Positions 20,000-34,200 of a stretch of DNA of 64,000 nt are shown piece by piece. The stretch is taken from assembly GCF_029962835.1 (NCBI RefSeq), contig NC_080584.1, forward strand, positions 77,280,862 to 77,344,861, given 5' to 3'. The translations under genes were made by a program, and so were the position numbers. Numbering within the stretch: position 1 is the first letter of the stretch; each line of letters starts with the position of its first letter. This DNA is from Magnolia sinica. Taxonomy: Eukaryota; Streptophyta; Magnoliopsida; Magnoliales; Magnoliaceae. The notes under the pieces are model-generated. The model saw only the letters and a list, made by a program, of their open reading frames with translations, was not told the origin of the DNA and searched no databases.

Positions 20000-22900
20000 A
20001 TGACCAGAGACGATCTCCAGTTGAAATCTGCCAAGATCTCCTACAAAGAGGCATCGTTCAACGGCAACCGTCAGGAGGAGGCGCGGTGGGCCAACGTCAT
20101 CGGAGACATCCTCAAGCAGAGGGGCGAGTACATCGAAGCCCTTCGCTGGCTCCGGATCGACTACGAAATCTCCATCAAACACTTGCCGGAGAAGCACCTC
20201 CTTCCCACCTGCCAGTCCCTCGGTGAGGTCTACCTTCGTCTTCAACGATTTGAAGAAGCTCTCATCTATCAGGTACTAACTTGTTCGGTGGTACCCCAGC
20301 GGACCACCGAATTCTCCCGTCCTGCCTTTTGATATGATTCTGAAATTCTAATTTTTAAGTGCTGTGGTTGAGAAATCGGGTAGTGGAACTAATTCGGTGG
20401 TTCCTCAATGGATACTTGTGTTCGGATTGACTAAAATTGGATTGACCCAACCTGAGTTCTGGTCGGGTCGGGTGGGGTTGGTTTGTCAAGGTCCTCAAGT
20501 CGGGTTTGGTTTGGAAAATGGCGATGTTATTTGAAATTGGGTTGGGTTCGGTTGAGCAAATTCTTGTGCGTTAGGTTGAGTTGGGAATAATCACATGTAT
20601 TTGGGTCGCGTTGGGTTGGGTTGGGTTGAGTATAGAGGAATTTGGGTCAGCTTGTGGGTTGGGTCAACCTGATCCCACCCACATGGGTTGCACCGCTATC
20701 GATGGATCCACGTTTTTCACGTGCATCAGAATTTCTGGTGAAATGGTTGAGAAATTGCAAGGAATTGAGAAAATTACACAAATGGCGTTTGAGGAATGAG
20801 AAGGCTGCCCGTTTCGAATTCTACAATCTGCACATGTACTGATGCGGCACTTTTGTGAGATCTGTGGGTCATTTGTTGGGTGTGTGTTGCCATGTTTATT
20901 CATGCATCTTGAAAATTCGGTTGGTCCATCGTAAGGTGGGTTATTAGTGTATGCAAAAGAGTTGGAGGTTGACCTAGGGTGAGGATTTGATGGGAATCTG
21001 TCCCCCACATGTCCCTGGAATGACCTGATTTTTAGGACAAGGCACATACATGGTGGTGCATACCTGATGAACAGCTTGGATTCCTTACAGCCATGTCACA
21101 ATGGCATACGTCGCTTTGGTTTTTTGGCATTTTCAAGCTTGCCTATTCCAAGTAAATTACAATTTTACCAAAAAATTGAGGCTCTGTTTGGGTGCCCTTG
21201 CACTTTGGAGCAGATGCTTTACCAGCTAAATTTGCTACTGGGTGAAACTTCAGGGTCCTGTCTGATGGACGGCCTTGATCTCTTACAACCACACCACCTT
21301 TTAAAAATTTTGAATTGTTCTATTCCAAGCAAATTTCAATTTTACTGGAAAAGCTAATGCTGTGTTTGGATGTCCTCGTGATCTGGGACAGAATGAATGC
21401 TTTTCTGTCCACATTGAACGCCATTGATCTCCCATTGGCAAGACTGGCCTTTGGTTCTTGACATTTTCAAGTTGGTCTATGCCAAGTAATTACAATGTTA
21501 CTGGAAAAGTAAGGTCGTGTTTAGATGCCATTGTGAATTTGGTCAGAATGGGTGCTGTCCAAACTTCTACAGGCTGGAACTTCAGGTCTTATCTGAAGCT
21601 TGCAATTTCACACAGAATTGCATTTTGCATCCAGATCATGTTTTGGAAGGAGGTTCCCAAATGCATGCAGAACAGTATTTGTAGAAACTCTGTATTACAT
21701 GGAATTCGATTCCCCCACAATGTTGTTTTGGGAGGACAGTTACTTAAGAGTGCTTGCTCTGCTTCTGGACTGTGATCGGGTGTTTTCAGATACAAATTAT
21801 AGTATAGTGTTTTTATTGAATGGGAAAATGAAAAATTAAGGGATACTGTTTTGAAATGTAAGTTCTAAGAGCGCTTTTGAGCTATCTTTTTCGCTCCTCA
21901 ATTCTTTTTTGTTTATGTGTACAATTCAATCATATGTGGTAGATGATACTATCTGTAGCCTTTATGCAACCTTTGGCCAGAAGTACTGTAATTTGGTGCT
22001 CACATCATTAAGTCGGCACAATCCGGACTTTTCATATGATGGGACTCATTGTGGATTACTTATGGCACAAAGATTGCTTCAGTTGGATGATCCTGTACAT
22101 CCATTTGCCCAACCCCCCCACACACAAAAAAAAAAAAAAAAAAAAAAGGATGGCTAAATGAATAGCTTCGAAGGGGAGAAGACCTAGTATAGAATTGTTA
22201 GGATGTCGACATGCCATACTTTTAGGCTATGGCCCATTCATTGTGGGTTCTAGTGGATGAATCGTTTGGCATGTTTGATTCATCCTATTTTCATTTGGTT
22301 GACCAATTACATTACTCTAACCTAAGGTTCTATGGAATATTTCTGATAGTAACATTTTCCATTATGTTATAAATTACAACCGATTTCTGATCAGAAGTTG
22401 TCATAGATTGTATGAAGCTGGACTTTCACAGGTTGATTGATGTAGTCATTTTAATTTACTTGGATTGCAGAAAAAGCATTTAGAGCTTGCCAAGGATGCA
22501 GATGATCTTGTTGAGCAGCAAAGGGCCTGCACACAGCTCGGTCGGACATACCATGAAATCTGTTCTAGATCAGATAATGACCATTTTGCTGTACGGAATG
22601 CCAAGAAGTATTTCAAAACAGCTATGGAGCTTGCTCGGACTCTCAAAGAGAACCCTTTGCCTCACAAATCTTCACTCTTTGTTAAAGAATTCATCGACGC
22701 GCATAATAACTTGGGCATGCTCGAAATGGACTTGGACAATCTGGAAGAAGCCCAAAAATTCCTCCTCAAAGGCTTGAAAATCTGCGATGAAGAAGAGATG
22801 AATGAAGACGATGATGCTCGGAGCAGGCTCCATCATAACCTTGGAAGCCTTTACATCGAACTGCGGGCATGGGATAAAGCTAAAGAGCACATTGAGAGGG

Positions 22901-25900
22901 ACATCTTGATCTGTAAGAGAATTGGTCATCCACAAGGAGAGGCAAAAGGGTACATCAATCTCGGGGAGTTGCATTACCAGGTGCAGAAATATGATGAAGC
23001 GATTCTTTGCTATCAAAAGGCGCTTGATATTGTGGGATCCATGGAAGATGAAGATGCCTTAGTTGATCAGATCAATCAGAATATTGAAACCGTGCAAAAA
23101 GCGGCCGAGGTGTTGGAGGAATTAAAGAAAGAAGAGCAAAAGCTCAAAAAGCTGGCAAGAACGACAGCTGTTGCTAGAGGTACTGGAGATGAGAGAAGGT
23201 GCCTGTTGCAGCAGAATACATGCCTAGACTGTCTCATTGATAAGTCGAGCATGATTTTTGCATGGACGAAAGTGAGTTTTTGTATGGTTCCCAATTTCAC
23301 CCTTTCTCTCCTATGCTTGCTTATTCCACAATCACAGGCTATCTGTTTAAAGAACATGCAAACTCATTTAACCCTTTTGTACTATATTGCTTTAATCTCA
23401 TTAGCATGGTGATTATAGAAAATATCTCATTTCTATGCAATTATTTTCTGTCAAGAGAAATGATGGCTACCCACAAGAAAGAGATTTTGATTCCCTACTT
23501 TCCCTTGGCATTCTGTGCAAGATCCATGTTGTTCATCAGATGTGCCCCACTGTGTATGTGCTGTTGGCCTGAAAATCCTGCTGCTCTCACATGGGTATTA
23601 AAAATGTATGGCTAAAAAATTTGACCAGCATCCACAGCCAACATCTGTATGTGCTACCCAAATAACCAGATCAGTCTATTGTCTATTGAAGATACCTGGT
23701 AGAGTCCACTTGACAAACAGCTTGTATCTTGTACATGTCCATGTGGGGAGACCAAGTGTGTTAGAAATGTACGGCTTAAAAAGTTGACCAATGTCCGCAT
23801 TCAACATCTATGTAGCACACCTGATTACCGGATCAGCCTATTTTGTACTGAAGATACCTGCTGAGGTCCACTTGGCAAACAGCCTGGATGTTGCATTCAT
23901 ACATGTGGGTTGACCAAGGCCCGAGATCCTAATACTGCAAATAGTCATAGCAGAGCACTTCTGTCAAACTGAATCACACTTTCAAAATTCTATGGCAAAC
24001 CTGTGATGCTGTTTGAAGTTACATTTGGTAGCGAGTATTAGAAATTTCCATTGTTGTAAGTTCATTATGGTTGTGTTCAAGTAATGGAGTTGCTTATGAA
24101 ATAATTTTGGTGCTTCAGCATCGTGAATTTGCAAAAAGGAAGAAGAGAGTGACAACTGAGCTTTGCGACAAGGAAAAGCTAGGTGATTCATTTCTTGCCA
24201 TTGGAGAGTCGTACCAAAAGCTCAGGAAATTTGACAAAGCTCATAAATGGTACATGAAAAGTTGGAATGCATACGAATCCATTGGGAACTTGGAGGTAAG
24301 TAGGTTGAGTTCTCTGCAGTGCTAAAGAACCTCGATTTGCTTGAAGTCCTCACATATCCTTGGTATGTAGTGGTCTGGTAGTTGTTCCGAGTTGTGTTTG
24401 GATGCACTACTTGATTGGATTGCACAAATTTAGTTCAAAGAGAAAATGACCAAAATTTAGTGATGTTTCCTAAATTCATAGGGAGGTTGCTGTCAAATTG
24501 CAGTTGCATATCTTTCTGCTCCAACTTGAAACTTTTGTAACTACTAAAAACAAATTTTAGTCCATAACCATTAATATGAACACCCGGGATGGTTATTGAA
24601 ATTTTGTCATTTGCATTTTATTGAACTAATTATTGCTATTCACTCCAATGATGCATCTAAACCAAGGTATCCCGTATCCGTTACGATACGGTCGTAATGG
24701 CCGAAATACGTATAGGTAACAGTTTTGACTGTTACGTGATACAGGGGTGAAGCGGGGCGATTGTTGTTTTTTAGGATCGTATTAGCCGTTAAGGGGGCCA
24801 TAATGGCTGTTACGGAGCATAACGACTGCTACCCCTGTAACGGTCAAAAAATGACTTGTTTTTCTATGTAAATCCATTTTTCTCTTCATTTTTCTATTTT
24901 TCTCATTTGAAAAACTTTCCTAGATCATTCTATAGCGGATTTTGACCACATGTACTATAGTTTTTAGGATTAAAACAGTAAATTGAAGTGATTTGGGCGA
25001 ATAGAAGCTCCAAGGGTCATTTTTTTCAAAAAACAACAAAAGGTAGTATGATGCCTTTTTTTTTTTCATTAGAGACATGTAATCATGTTCATAAATTCAC
25101 TAGACAACCCAACACAACACTCTCACCAAAGAGTAGACTGTTACGCTGCCATAAACATGTTTTTTTTTTTTTTTTAATGAATATAGATTTGGAATATTTA
25201 CATTATTATGGATTTTTAAGTATTTTTTTATAGAATTTTTCAAGCAATTTTTTTCAACCGTTATGGGAGTCGTAATGGTCGTTATGCCCTTGTATCAGCC
25301 GTTATAGTCGATACCCATATCGGTAACAGTGGTGACTGTTACAACCACCGTGACCGATACAGAATGCCTTGATCGAAATATATAGCATTACCTATTTGGC
25401 ATTCTGTTGTTTAATTAAAATTCCAGAGTTTCGAACTTGCATGCTGTTAATGACATGATATCTATTGTTACTTGTGCTTTATTTAGATAGGAATTTGCTA
25501 AATCTAACTTCACATTTCATGCTCAGGAGGAAATCTTAAAAAAAATGAAAATAAAGTAATGCATGTGGATAATGTTGTTGATAATGATTGCAATAGAATG
25601 ATGAAAACCTAGATGATGTTGGAGGCCGGAACAATCAATATATAAAATTGAAGATTCGATCGGTACAAGAAGATGGAATTTGATCTTGTAGGATACATAA
25701 TAACGATCCACTCTTTAAAAGTTTCCCTATCAGGGATGCGTCACTATTGGACAACATTAACATGTGGTACAAACTAGGGGCTGAAAATCAGCCTCTATAT
25801 CACTACTAACCCCAAGAATAACAAAATCCTAAACCGGAGTAGAGAACTAGGAAGGCAAATCAACAATAGGAGAGTCAAATTAACAATAGTTGACAAATTC

Positions 25901-28174
25901 TTCACAAAATGTTCAAAATCCATCAATAACATGAACAAAACAATCTAATAAACATGCCAATAAATATATTTAGGTTCCCTAAAAATAACCCTAAAACATA
26001 TTTGATCTTAGCCCTTTATTTGTTCTATTCCCGCCCTTCTATGTTCATATAAAAGTTCTAAATATGCCCTAACTAAAAGGAATATTGTTGCGTGCGAGGT
26101 TGTATCGATATCAATGCTCCTACCTGGCCCAAAAACCAATACCAATCAGTGTGTATCTGCTGTATTGCTCGAATTGATTTGTACTTTTAAAAGTAAAAAA
26201 AAGATATGACAAATAACAGATAAATAAAAAAAAAAGCTGGAAAATGTTTTTTTGATATTTATTTATGCTTTTAGGATAATTTTATGGGTGTGCCAGTCCA
26301 CTTTGTGTTATTGTTGTTGCTATTATATATTCTGAATGATGAGTTTTAACTTTTCTAGTGACCAATTGACTACAATTTTATAGATCTTAAGGCCTATTTG
26401 TTTCATCAATTATCACAGTAGTGTAAAGGAAATGTGCAATGATTACAATTATTTTTACCTCCTAACGATAACTGCATTTGACTACCAATTCTCGTGTTTG
26501 GTTTATTGGTTGAAAAGTTGTAATGATGGCATTTTTATATTACTTTAATATCAAGTCATCACCAAAATACATTGATGTTGCTATTTGGATATGAGATTTG
26601 AGATTTTCATGTTAATGCCTTGAAAAAGTGCAATGATTAAAAATTTCTTTATCTTTCTCCTAACTACACCTCTGCATTTGACCAATGATTCATGTGTTTG
26701 GTTTGGCGGTGGTAATCGTAGTAATGACACTTTTCCTTTACTGGAGTAATTAGCAAAACAAATAGGCCAGTGATGTATTAGTTGTTTGTAAGTAAAAAAA
26801 AAGGAAAAAGAAAAAGCAAAAAGAAAAATGGTAGGGAGGAAGTGAAACACTTGACCCATGCACACATCACAAGCCTTCAACTCTAAAAGAGTAGTCAACA
26901 ATACATAGTTAGATAAATTATATTATTGGTATTAACTACATTGATTTATACACTCAATATGATCTATCTGCATAATACAAGGGAAAGAAAAAGAAAAAAC
27001 ATAAACCCAAAATTGTGGACATCATGTAAACCTAAGGTAATCTTGCTCAAAGCAAGTAAATTTATTAGTTCATGGCTTATTTTGGTGAAATACATGAAAA
27101 TCTAGGAAGCAAAGGAGCTACATTTTACCTCTTACCTAGATTTTTTCCCAAATCGGTGTTTTTGAATTTGATCCATCAAAATAGCCATTGTTTTGTGTTT
27201 TTCTTGCTAAAATCTAGTTGGAATAGAATAAACCTTCCAAATCTCACTTCTCTAAAGAAAAAAGGGAGAAAAGAAGAAACAAAAAGCACTGAAACAATGA
27301 ACAAGGCAACTTTCAGTGCTTGCATTGGCAGTTGTCCATGTTGGTGTGTGCGTGTTAGTTGCAGTATCGGCTGATTCAACATGATTTTGTGGGTCCCCAT
27401 TTCACTTTCATGTATACACGATTGGCCAATATTTTGAATCATGCCAGTATGGTACTGTAGCATGTTATTTTAGTCAGCTATTGCTAAGATATTGTAGATG
27501 CCTCTTATCTTGAAAATATATGATGGGTCCCTATGACTCATGAATTGGATGTGGCCATGATGCAGGACAATTAACCACTTGCTCTAAAAGCTCTAATTGA
27601 TAGAGCATGGTGAATTAATCTCTTTATCTCATAGCCGAGGCCCCAAATCCATGGGTTAGGTCTTCGGCCGAACCCTTCTCGTGGGCCCAAAATCCATGGG
27701 TTTTTTCCCCTTGTGGGCCCCAAATCCATGGGTTCTGCCTCACATGAGCCACCTGTCTCACACGAGCCCCAAATCCATGGGTTCCGCGGGCCGCCCACCC
27801 CGAGTGTGCCCCTGCATCCCACAGGCCACCCCCACTTGAGCCCGGTGTGAAAATGCCCCCGCATTAATCACCTCAGGTGAGGATTTTTGAACACGAGACC
27901 TCCCGCTCTGATACCAATTTGATGCAGGACAATTAACTACTTGCTCTAAAAGCTCGAACTGATAGAGCATGGTGAATTAATCCCTTCATCTCATAGCCCA
28001 GGCCCTAAATCCATGGGTTAGGTCCTCGGCCGAACCCTCCTCGAGTGTGCCCCTGCATCCCACAGGCCACCCCCACTTGAGCCCGGTGTGAAAATGCCCT
28101 CGCATTAGGCCATCCATTGTTGTGTGCATACTTTTAAATACCAGTTTCACCTTGACGACAAACAAATTGATGAG

Positions 28175-28217
<43 letters not shown>

Positions 28218-31200
28218 TAAGAAAATCAGAAAATCTTACGATTTACAATTCAATATGATTTGACCTATTACGGTCTTGCGATATGATAACAATTTTGACA
28301 ACTTTGCCAATGAGACTAATGGAAGAAGAAGAAAGAAAGAAAGAGAGAGAGAGAGATTGTGAAGACCAAAAGCACAAATATTATTCAATGTACTGTGTTG
28401 TGTACATACACAACTGAAAACCTAAAGCAAAAGCACTTTCAACTCTATTCCTCTCATATGTTTTGCATAGAGACAACCCTAAAACTAATAAACTATTTAT
28501 AAGCCTTTTAAGACTCCATATAACTATGACTCGCTATATTAGAAAACCCAAGACTAAAGATTTTTGAAGACATGGTTCCTATAACTGTCTAGGTCCCATA
28601 GTTATTAACAATAAGACCAACAAACATTCAGTTACAATTTGTGACATCTCAACCTTTAATAATTTTCAGAATGTAATGATTTTAGGGGCAAGCATTATCA
28701 AAGATTAATATTGGGGACGTCTTGGATTCTGCTGGTGATTGGGCTGGTGCACTAGAGGCATTTAAGGAGGGCCACAGGTAAATATTTCCATTCTTTAACG
28801 TCATATATTCATTTTAGTGTGCAGATTCTTTACTGGCCTGTTAGTAAATTTGTCAAGTTATGTCTTTGAAGCTGATGCTGCTTTATGCTCGTGGTCTCTA
28901 CAATATATTGCATCTTAAAACTTGTATTCGGTTGCAGAATTGCAGCCCAAGGAAACTTACTTTCTGTACAGATTTCTGCCCTTGAGAATATGCATTATAG
29001 CCACATGATAAGATTTGATAATGTTGAGGAGGCCAGGTAATATTTTGGTGCCAATGCCTATGTAGAATGATTTCAATGTTCAACTAAGGAATGCTAATTG
29101 CAAGCGCTGGTCTAAATGCCAAACACAAGTGCATGCATGTGCCAATGTGGTGCACATGTGTAAGCGGGGTCCATGTTGAATGTGCACTTGCTAAAAAATT
29201 CACTCATCCACTCTTTAGGTGGTTTACACGTGAATGAAAAAATGAATGGTTAAAATGGCAATAACCAACAGTCAACTTCAATGAACATGCGTGCGCTGCT
29301 TGGATGAGTGGACTGGCCTGAAGTTTGGTCTAGTGCACATGCACTGTGCTGCACACTGATGAACGGTGCGGATCTTCCACATGTCCCATGTTGGCATGTG
29401 TAGGGCATTTGTCATTGGCATTTGCAGATGCGTGCTAGCAGCATCCCTACTGTTAGATTCTCCTTCTTGCTAAAGCATTATTGTTTCAGAAAGTTGCAGC
29501 ATGACATTCAAAATTTGAAACATTTACTAAATGGAGCCGAGGAGGGAAATCAGCCCCAAGAGTGCTGTTCAGAAACAGAAACAGGTGTACTATCTGACAA
29601 TGAGTCAGATGATTGTAGCTCTACAAAGATTAATGCTTCTCCTAGAAGGTCAAATCCACTTCCCATTGTTGAAGAATTTACTGACGACCTTCCTTTGATT
29701 TCACTTATCCGCCAAAGTAAGAATTCATCAAAGAAAAAAAGATCACCATTTCATGGGGACAAAATCAGCAGTCCTTGCAAAGTAACTAAACCTTCCTCCA
29801 AAGATATTGATGATCCACAGCCTATTGGTCGCAAACGTGTCCGTGTAGTCCTTTCTGATGATGAAAGTGATATCAATGATGAGATGGATCATTCAAGCCG
29901 AAGGTTTCAAAAACGTCCCAAGGCTACTTCTAACAAAGGTTGATCTAAAATGATATGAGTTTCATGTTTTTGTTATTATGGCTGTTTGCGGATGCACAGT
30001 TGAATTGAATTGCTACAATGAGCTTGATATAGAGGAAACAACCAAATTGTTTAGTACCTTGTGATTCCTCAAATTGCAAGTAGATTCCTTCCAAGTCCAG
30101 TTTGAGAGAAACATAACTGCAATCTGGTTACTGACCTCTCAATATGAATACTAAGGAAACTGCGATCTGGCTGTTTTTCACTTTATCCAACCAATTATTG
30201 CAATTTGATTCAATGGTGCGTGCAAACACTGCTTAAGCGTGGTTTTGGCATATTGTTCACTGAGTGGTTAAGTAAACAGAGTGGGTGTTACTTGATCATT
30301 GCAGTTAAGGAGAAGGATGAACTGAGAGGTCTTGCTAGTGAATTTCAGGTACTTATGGCACATCAAAGAATTAATCTAGATGAATTACAAGTCCTTTTTT
30401 CTTTTGTATTTGTTTCTTTTCTTTTGTTTTTTTCATTTTTTTCTTTTTTGAGGTCCAAGGAGTTACAAGGTCTTAACATGCAGTGTCTTAGTAATGGCAC
30501 CAACGGTTTCTGTGATCCAGACTGTTGATCTAATGGGCTCCATCGCCGGTTGGGGATCTCCCAAAATTCTTCTAAATTTAATGATTCTAGCCTTTTGTTC
30601 TGTTTCTTCTTCTGAGTGTGGACAATGCAGTATCACTTCTTAGCTGTTCATTTTTTAGGTTCCTGATCAGAGGGTTCAGAGTTTCCTATATGGGAGATTT
30701 ATGAGGGCCATTAGATCAATGTTCTGGATCACTCTACCATGGGCTGCTCTTGTATGAATCACTGGGCACGTGCATCAGGATCCCTTAGTTCCCCATTAAC
30801 CTGATCTCTCATGGTATCTTACCCATAAGCACCACCAAAGGTGCAATCCTCTTGTAATGGCTGCTCATCAGTTTTTATTTTTCATAATATGGATGTCGAT
30901 GATACCTCAAAGTCACCAGCCTATCTTTTCATATATCTTTGCCTGTAGAAGACATTCTCATCCCATGCTGTATTTGAGTATAATAGATGGTAGCTAGCTG
31001 GTCAACTCATGACCGCCAGACACACAAATATTTGCATACATACATGCATCTATATGCACATATTGTAAATAAGTTTGTGAAGAGCTTACTGCATTTCAAC
31101 TTTTTGGTTTGGCAGGATGTCACGTATGCCAATGCCCCCAAAGATGTACCTATTCCTAGAGATTGCACATCCATCCATCCTGAAGAAAGTTCCTGCTCCT

Positions 31201-34200
31201 TCAAACCAGAGAGTCCTAAATTCAGAACTGAAAACCTCATGGAATTCAAATCTTTGAGTGCTGGTGGAATTGCAAATGCATCCAATTCTGTGGCAAGCAG
31301 ATCTAAATCAGATGGAGGCCATGTTTCTGATAATCTGTTACAAAGTCAGAACGGTGCAGGCTACAATATGCATACTTCCAAAGATGAATATGGTGTAAGT
31401 TTTAGTGGTCAGCTGCATATTTGAACTTGTGCATATTTCTTCAATCATTCTTTAACACTGCTCCTATTATCAGAACCACTTCAACATTGGAATTTGATTT
31501 CACATTAATTATCCGAGTCAAGACCTGGTCTTTAGAAGTAATGTTTTAAAAATGGGACTGGACTGAAACTTGAGCACTCTGGGTATATGTTCAAATCAAA
31601 CTGTTTCAGAACAGAGAAACTGTTTGAACCATAAGTGAAAATTGAACTGCTGTGAACTGGGAAGAAACAAACCTGGCATCTGGACAGGCTTGGATTTTTT
31701 TCTTTCCTTATTTCAAACGTATGCATTATTTGCGACATGCTAATTGTGTCATAGTTCAACCGTTTCCAACCAGTGGTGGAACCAGTGTAGACTGAACTGC
31801 CCATTTTACCAGTTCGCCTTCCCCTTTGTTTTTAAAAACATTTCTGCAAATTCCTAAGGGGCTGTTTGATTTTTAATTTCCCCCGGTAAATACACGGAAA
31901 TAAGTAATTATTGCTTACTCCACCTGTTTGAAATTAGCTGGGAATTACATTTCGAAAATCGGTCCATACAAACCCCGTCATTACTGATTTAAATATGTGG
32001 GCCCCACCATGATATATGTGAGTTATCCACACCTTCCATACTTTTAGAAAATACATTTTAAGGCATGAGCCCAAAAATGAGGAAAATCAAAAGCTCAAGT
32101 GGGCCACACCTTAGGAAACATTGATCATTAAGACGTCAATGATTGAAAGTTGTTTTCTCCCCTGTGCCCACATTGATGTTTATTTGTCATCCAACCTGTT
32201 CATAAGATCACACAGTCATGGATAAAGTGGAAACAAAAATATCAGTTTGATTTAAAACTTATGGGGTCCTCAAGAAGCTTTCAATGGTAGGAGTTCAATT
32301 CCCATTGTTTCCTGTGGTGTGGTCCACTTGATCTTTGGATTTGCCTCATTTTTTGGCTCACGCCTTAAAATGAGTTGGCTAAAGGGATGGACGGTGTGGA
32401 TAAGACACAAACATCATGGTGGGCCCCACAATTTAATATTTTTCTCCTCGGGTGATGTGAGGAGTGCTATAAATGAAAAGTGGCGATCAACATCACCTTG
32501 GAAATCCAACCAGAAATACAAGGGTAAATAATTATTACCCATTTACCTTGAATTACCTCTGTAATTAGAAAATCAAACAGGCCCTAAGTTTTTCTAGGGA
32601 TTTCTTTCCATGTAAATATCTGTCACCATACATGAATGTAAGTATTATTTTCATCTGTATTGTCTATTAGAGCTTCCTATGTACACATGCACATCTCCAC
32701 ATGCATGTCCAGCTGCATGTCCCCCAGCTGGCATGTATACGGGGCATCTGAAAATGATGGATGTTTTATAAGCGTTGCCAACAGTCTACATGCAACGTAA
32801 ATGCTTGCCCTGCCTGATGAGCAGACCAACCTGTTCTTTTGGGTCAGATCATCTATATGATATGAGTCAGATGCCCCCACAAAATCCTAGGTTGGCATGC
32901 GTGGCTGACTGGCTGTGTGTAGGTACATGTGGGTTTGACAAAATTATTCATATTAAATATTCACTTACAGTGCTATTTTTCATTCCCTTCTGAATTTCTT
33001 GGACTAACTGCAGGATAATGTCACGTTTAAAATTGGTGATGACTTGATACATATGGATGCATGCTCTTGTGTCAGTGGTGATAAAGTAAGCATTGAGTAT
33101 CTGAAGGTTGAAGTGGCACGCCTATACTATCTACAGCTTTGTGAACTGAAGAGATCAAAGGGTACTCCTCTTTAATCATATTTTGCACATTTCTGAATTC
33201 TATATATCAATGTTTAAAAAAACTTTGAATTGTTTTGGGATTTTCCAATGACCTTGGGTGATTCAACTTAGTTGATTCAATGCGGAAAATCAGCGGAGTT
33301 GCATAAGCCAGCGTCAAAATGGTTATAGGATGCAAACAATTAGAACTTGTGGTCTTTAATATAGAAAAATTTCAAGGCAGGTAAACAAGGATCCTACTAT
33401 GATAAGGGACTAAAAGAGATTTAGGGTTTGGGAGAGAATAAAATAGGTAAAGATTGAAGTGGATACATTTGGACAAGGTCTTGAGATGCAAGGGTGGATT
33501 AAGATGTTATGTATGGGAAGGTGATTTCTGTGAAAATAGTTTTAGGCAGTGTTCGAAATATCGGTATCGCGCAATGTATCGCACCCTTGGGATACAGATA
33601 TGTATCGGTTATCGCATGGGATATATCGTTTGTATCGCATAATTTATCGCACTTTTTGGGAAACATGGGGAAACATTGAGAAAATAGTTGAATTTTTCAA
33701 TGAAACTTCAGGGATTATTACAAAAGACCTCCATACACACTTTTAAATCATAAAGTCTCAAAAAAGAATGGCACATAATAGGTTTCCTTTGTAGAGGGTC
33801 CTAAGCTTTGCGTTGTCCGATTGAACTAAGACAACTATATCCAGTATCCACCCCGTCTATCTGTTTTTCTATATCATTTTAGGACATTATGCAAAAAATT
33901 AAGCAGATCCAATAATCAGGTAGTCCGTATCATAGGAAACAATTGTGATTGACCATTAGTGGGCCACTTGAACTTTGAATATGCTTCACTTTTTGGGCTA
34001 AAATCATAAAATTATATGGTAAAATGGATAGACCGAGCAGATAAAATATATGAATTATAGTGGCCCCACAGAGTTTACTCACTATGTCGTTCCCATCCCA
34101 GACAGACGCGGATTTCCTGCGAAAGCCTTTCGCAGGGAGTTCCTGCACTGGGAACCCAGATGGGACCCACTGTGATGTTTGTGAGAAATCCTCCCCTTCC

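Larger units (their letters stand above)
20000..29036 (+). other. TSK: TSK exons 1-5: N-terminal TPR domain (residues 1 to about 480)
   Basis: Five or more TPR-like helical pairs are visible: [41 protein letters not shown] (near residue 170), [40 protein letters not shown], and across exons 3-5 [20 protein letters not shown] and [20 protein letters not shown]. The stretch [21 protein letters not shown] is a strongly conserved TSK signature at the exon 2/3 junction. In the family this domain binds the H3.1 tail around Ala31. Confidence 0.85.

Noticed and set aside
23262..23615. ORF continuing past TSK exon 2 and the frame at 23262-23615
   Set aside because: A strong donor (AAA|GTGAGT) ends exon 2 at 23271 and exon 3 joins in frame with conserved sequence; the readthrough peptide is not conserved-looking.
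29422..29489. Use of the ATG-like start at 29422 as a separate gene
   Set aside because: The frame is TSK exon 6 read back into intron 5. The AG at 29489 restores the phase with exon 5 (EEA-R-KLQ).
32100..32450. A tRNA or miRNA precursor in the intronic hairpins
   Set aside because: The long inverted repeats are the foldback MITE itself. No mature miRNA can be recognised, and no tRNA cloverleaf was found; A/B-box motifs belong to SINEs.
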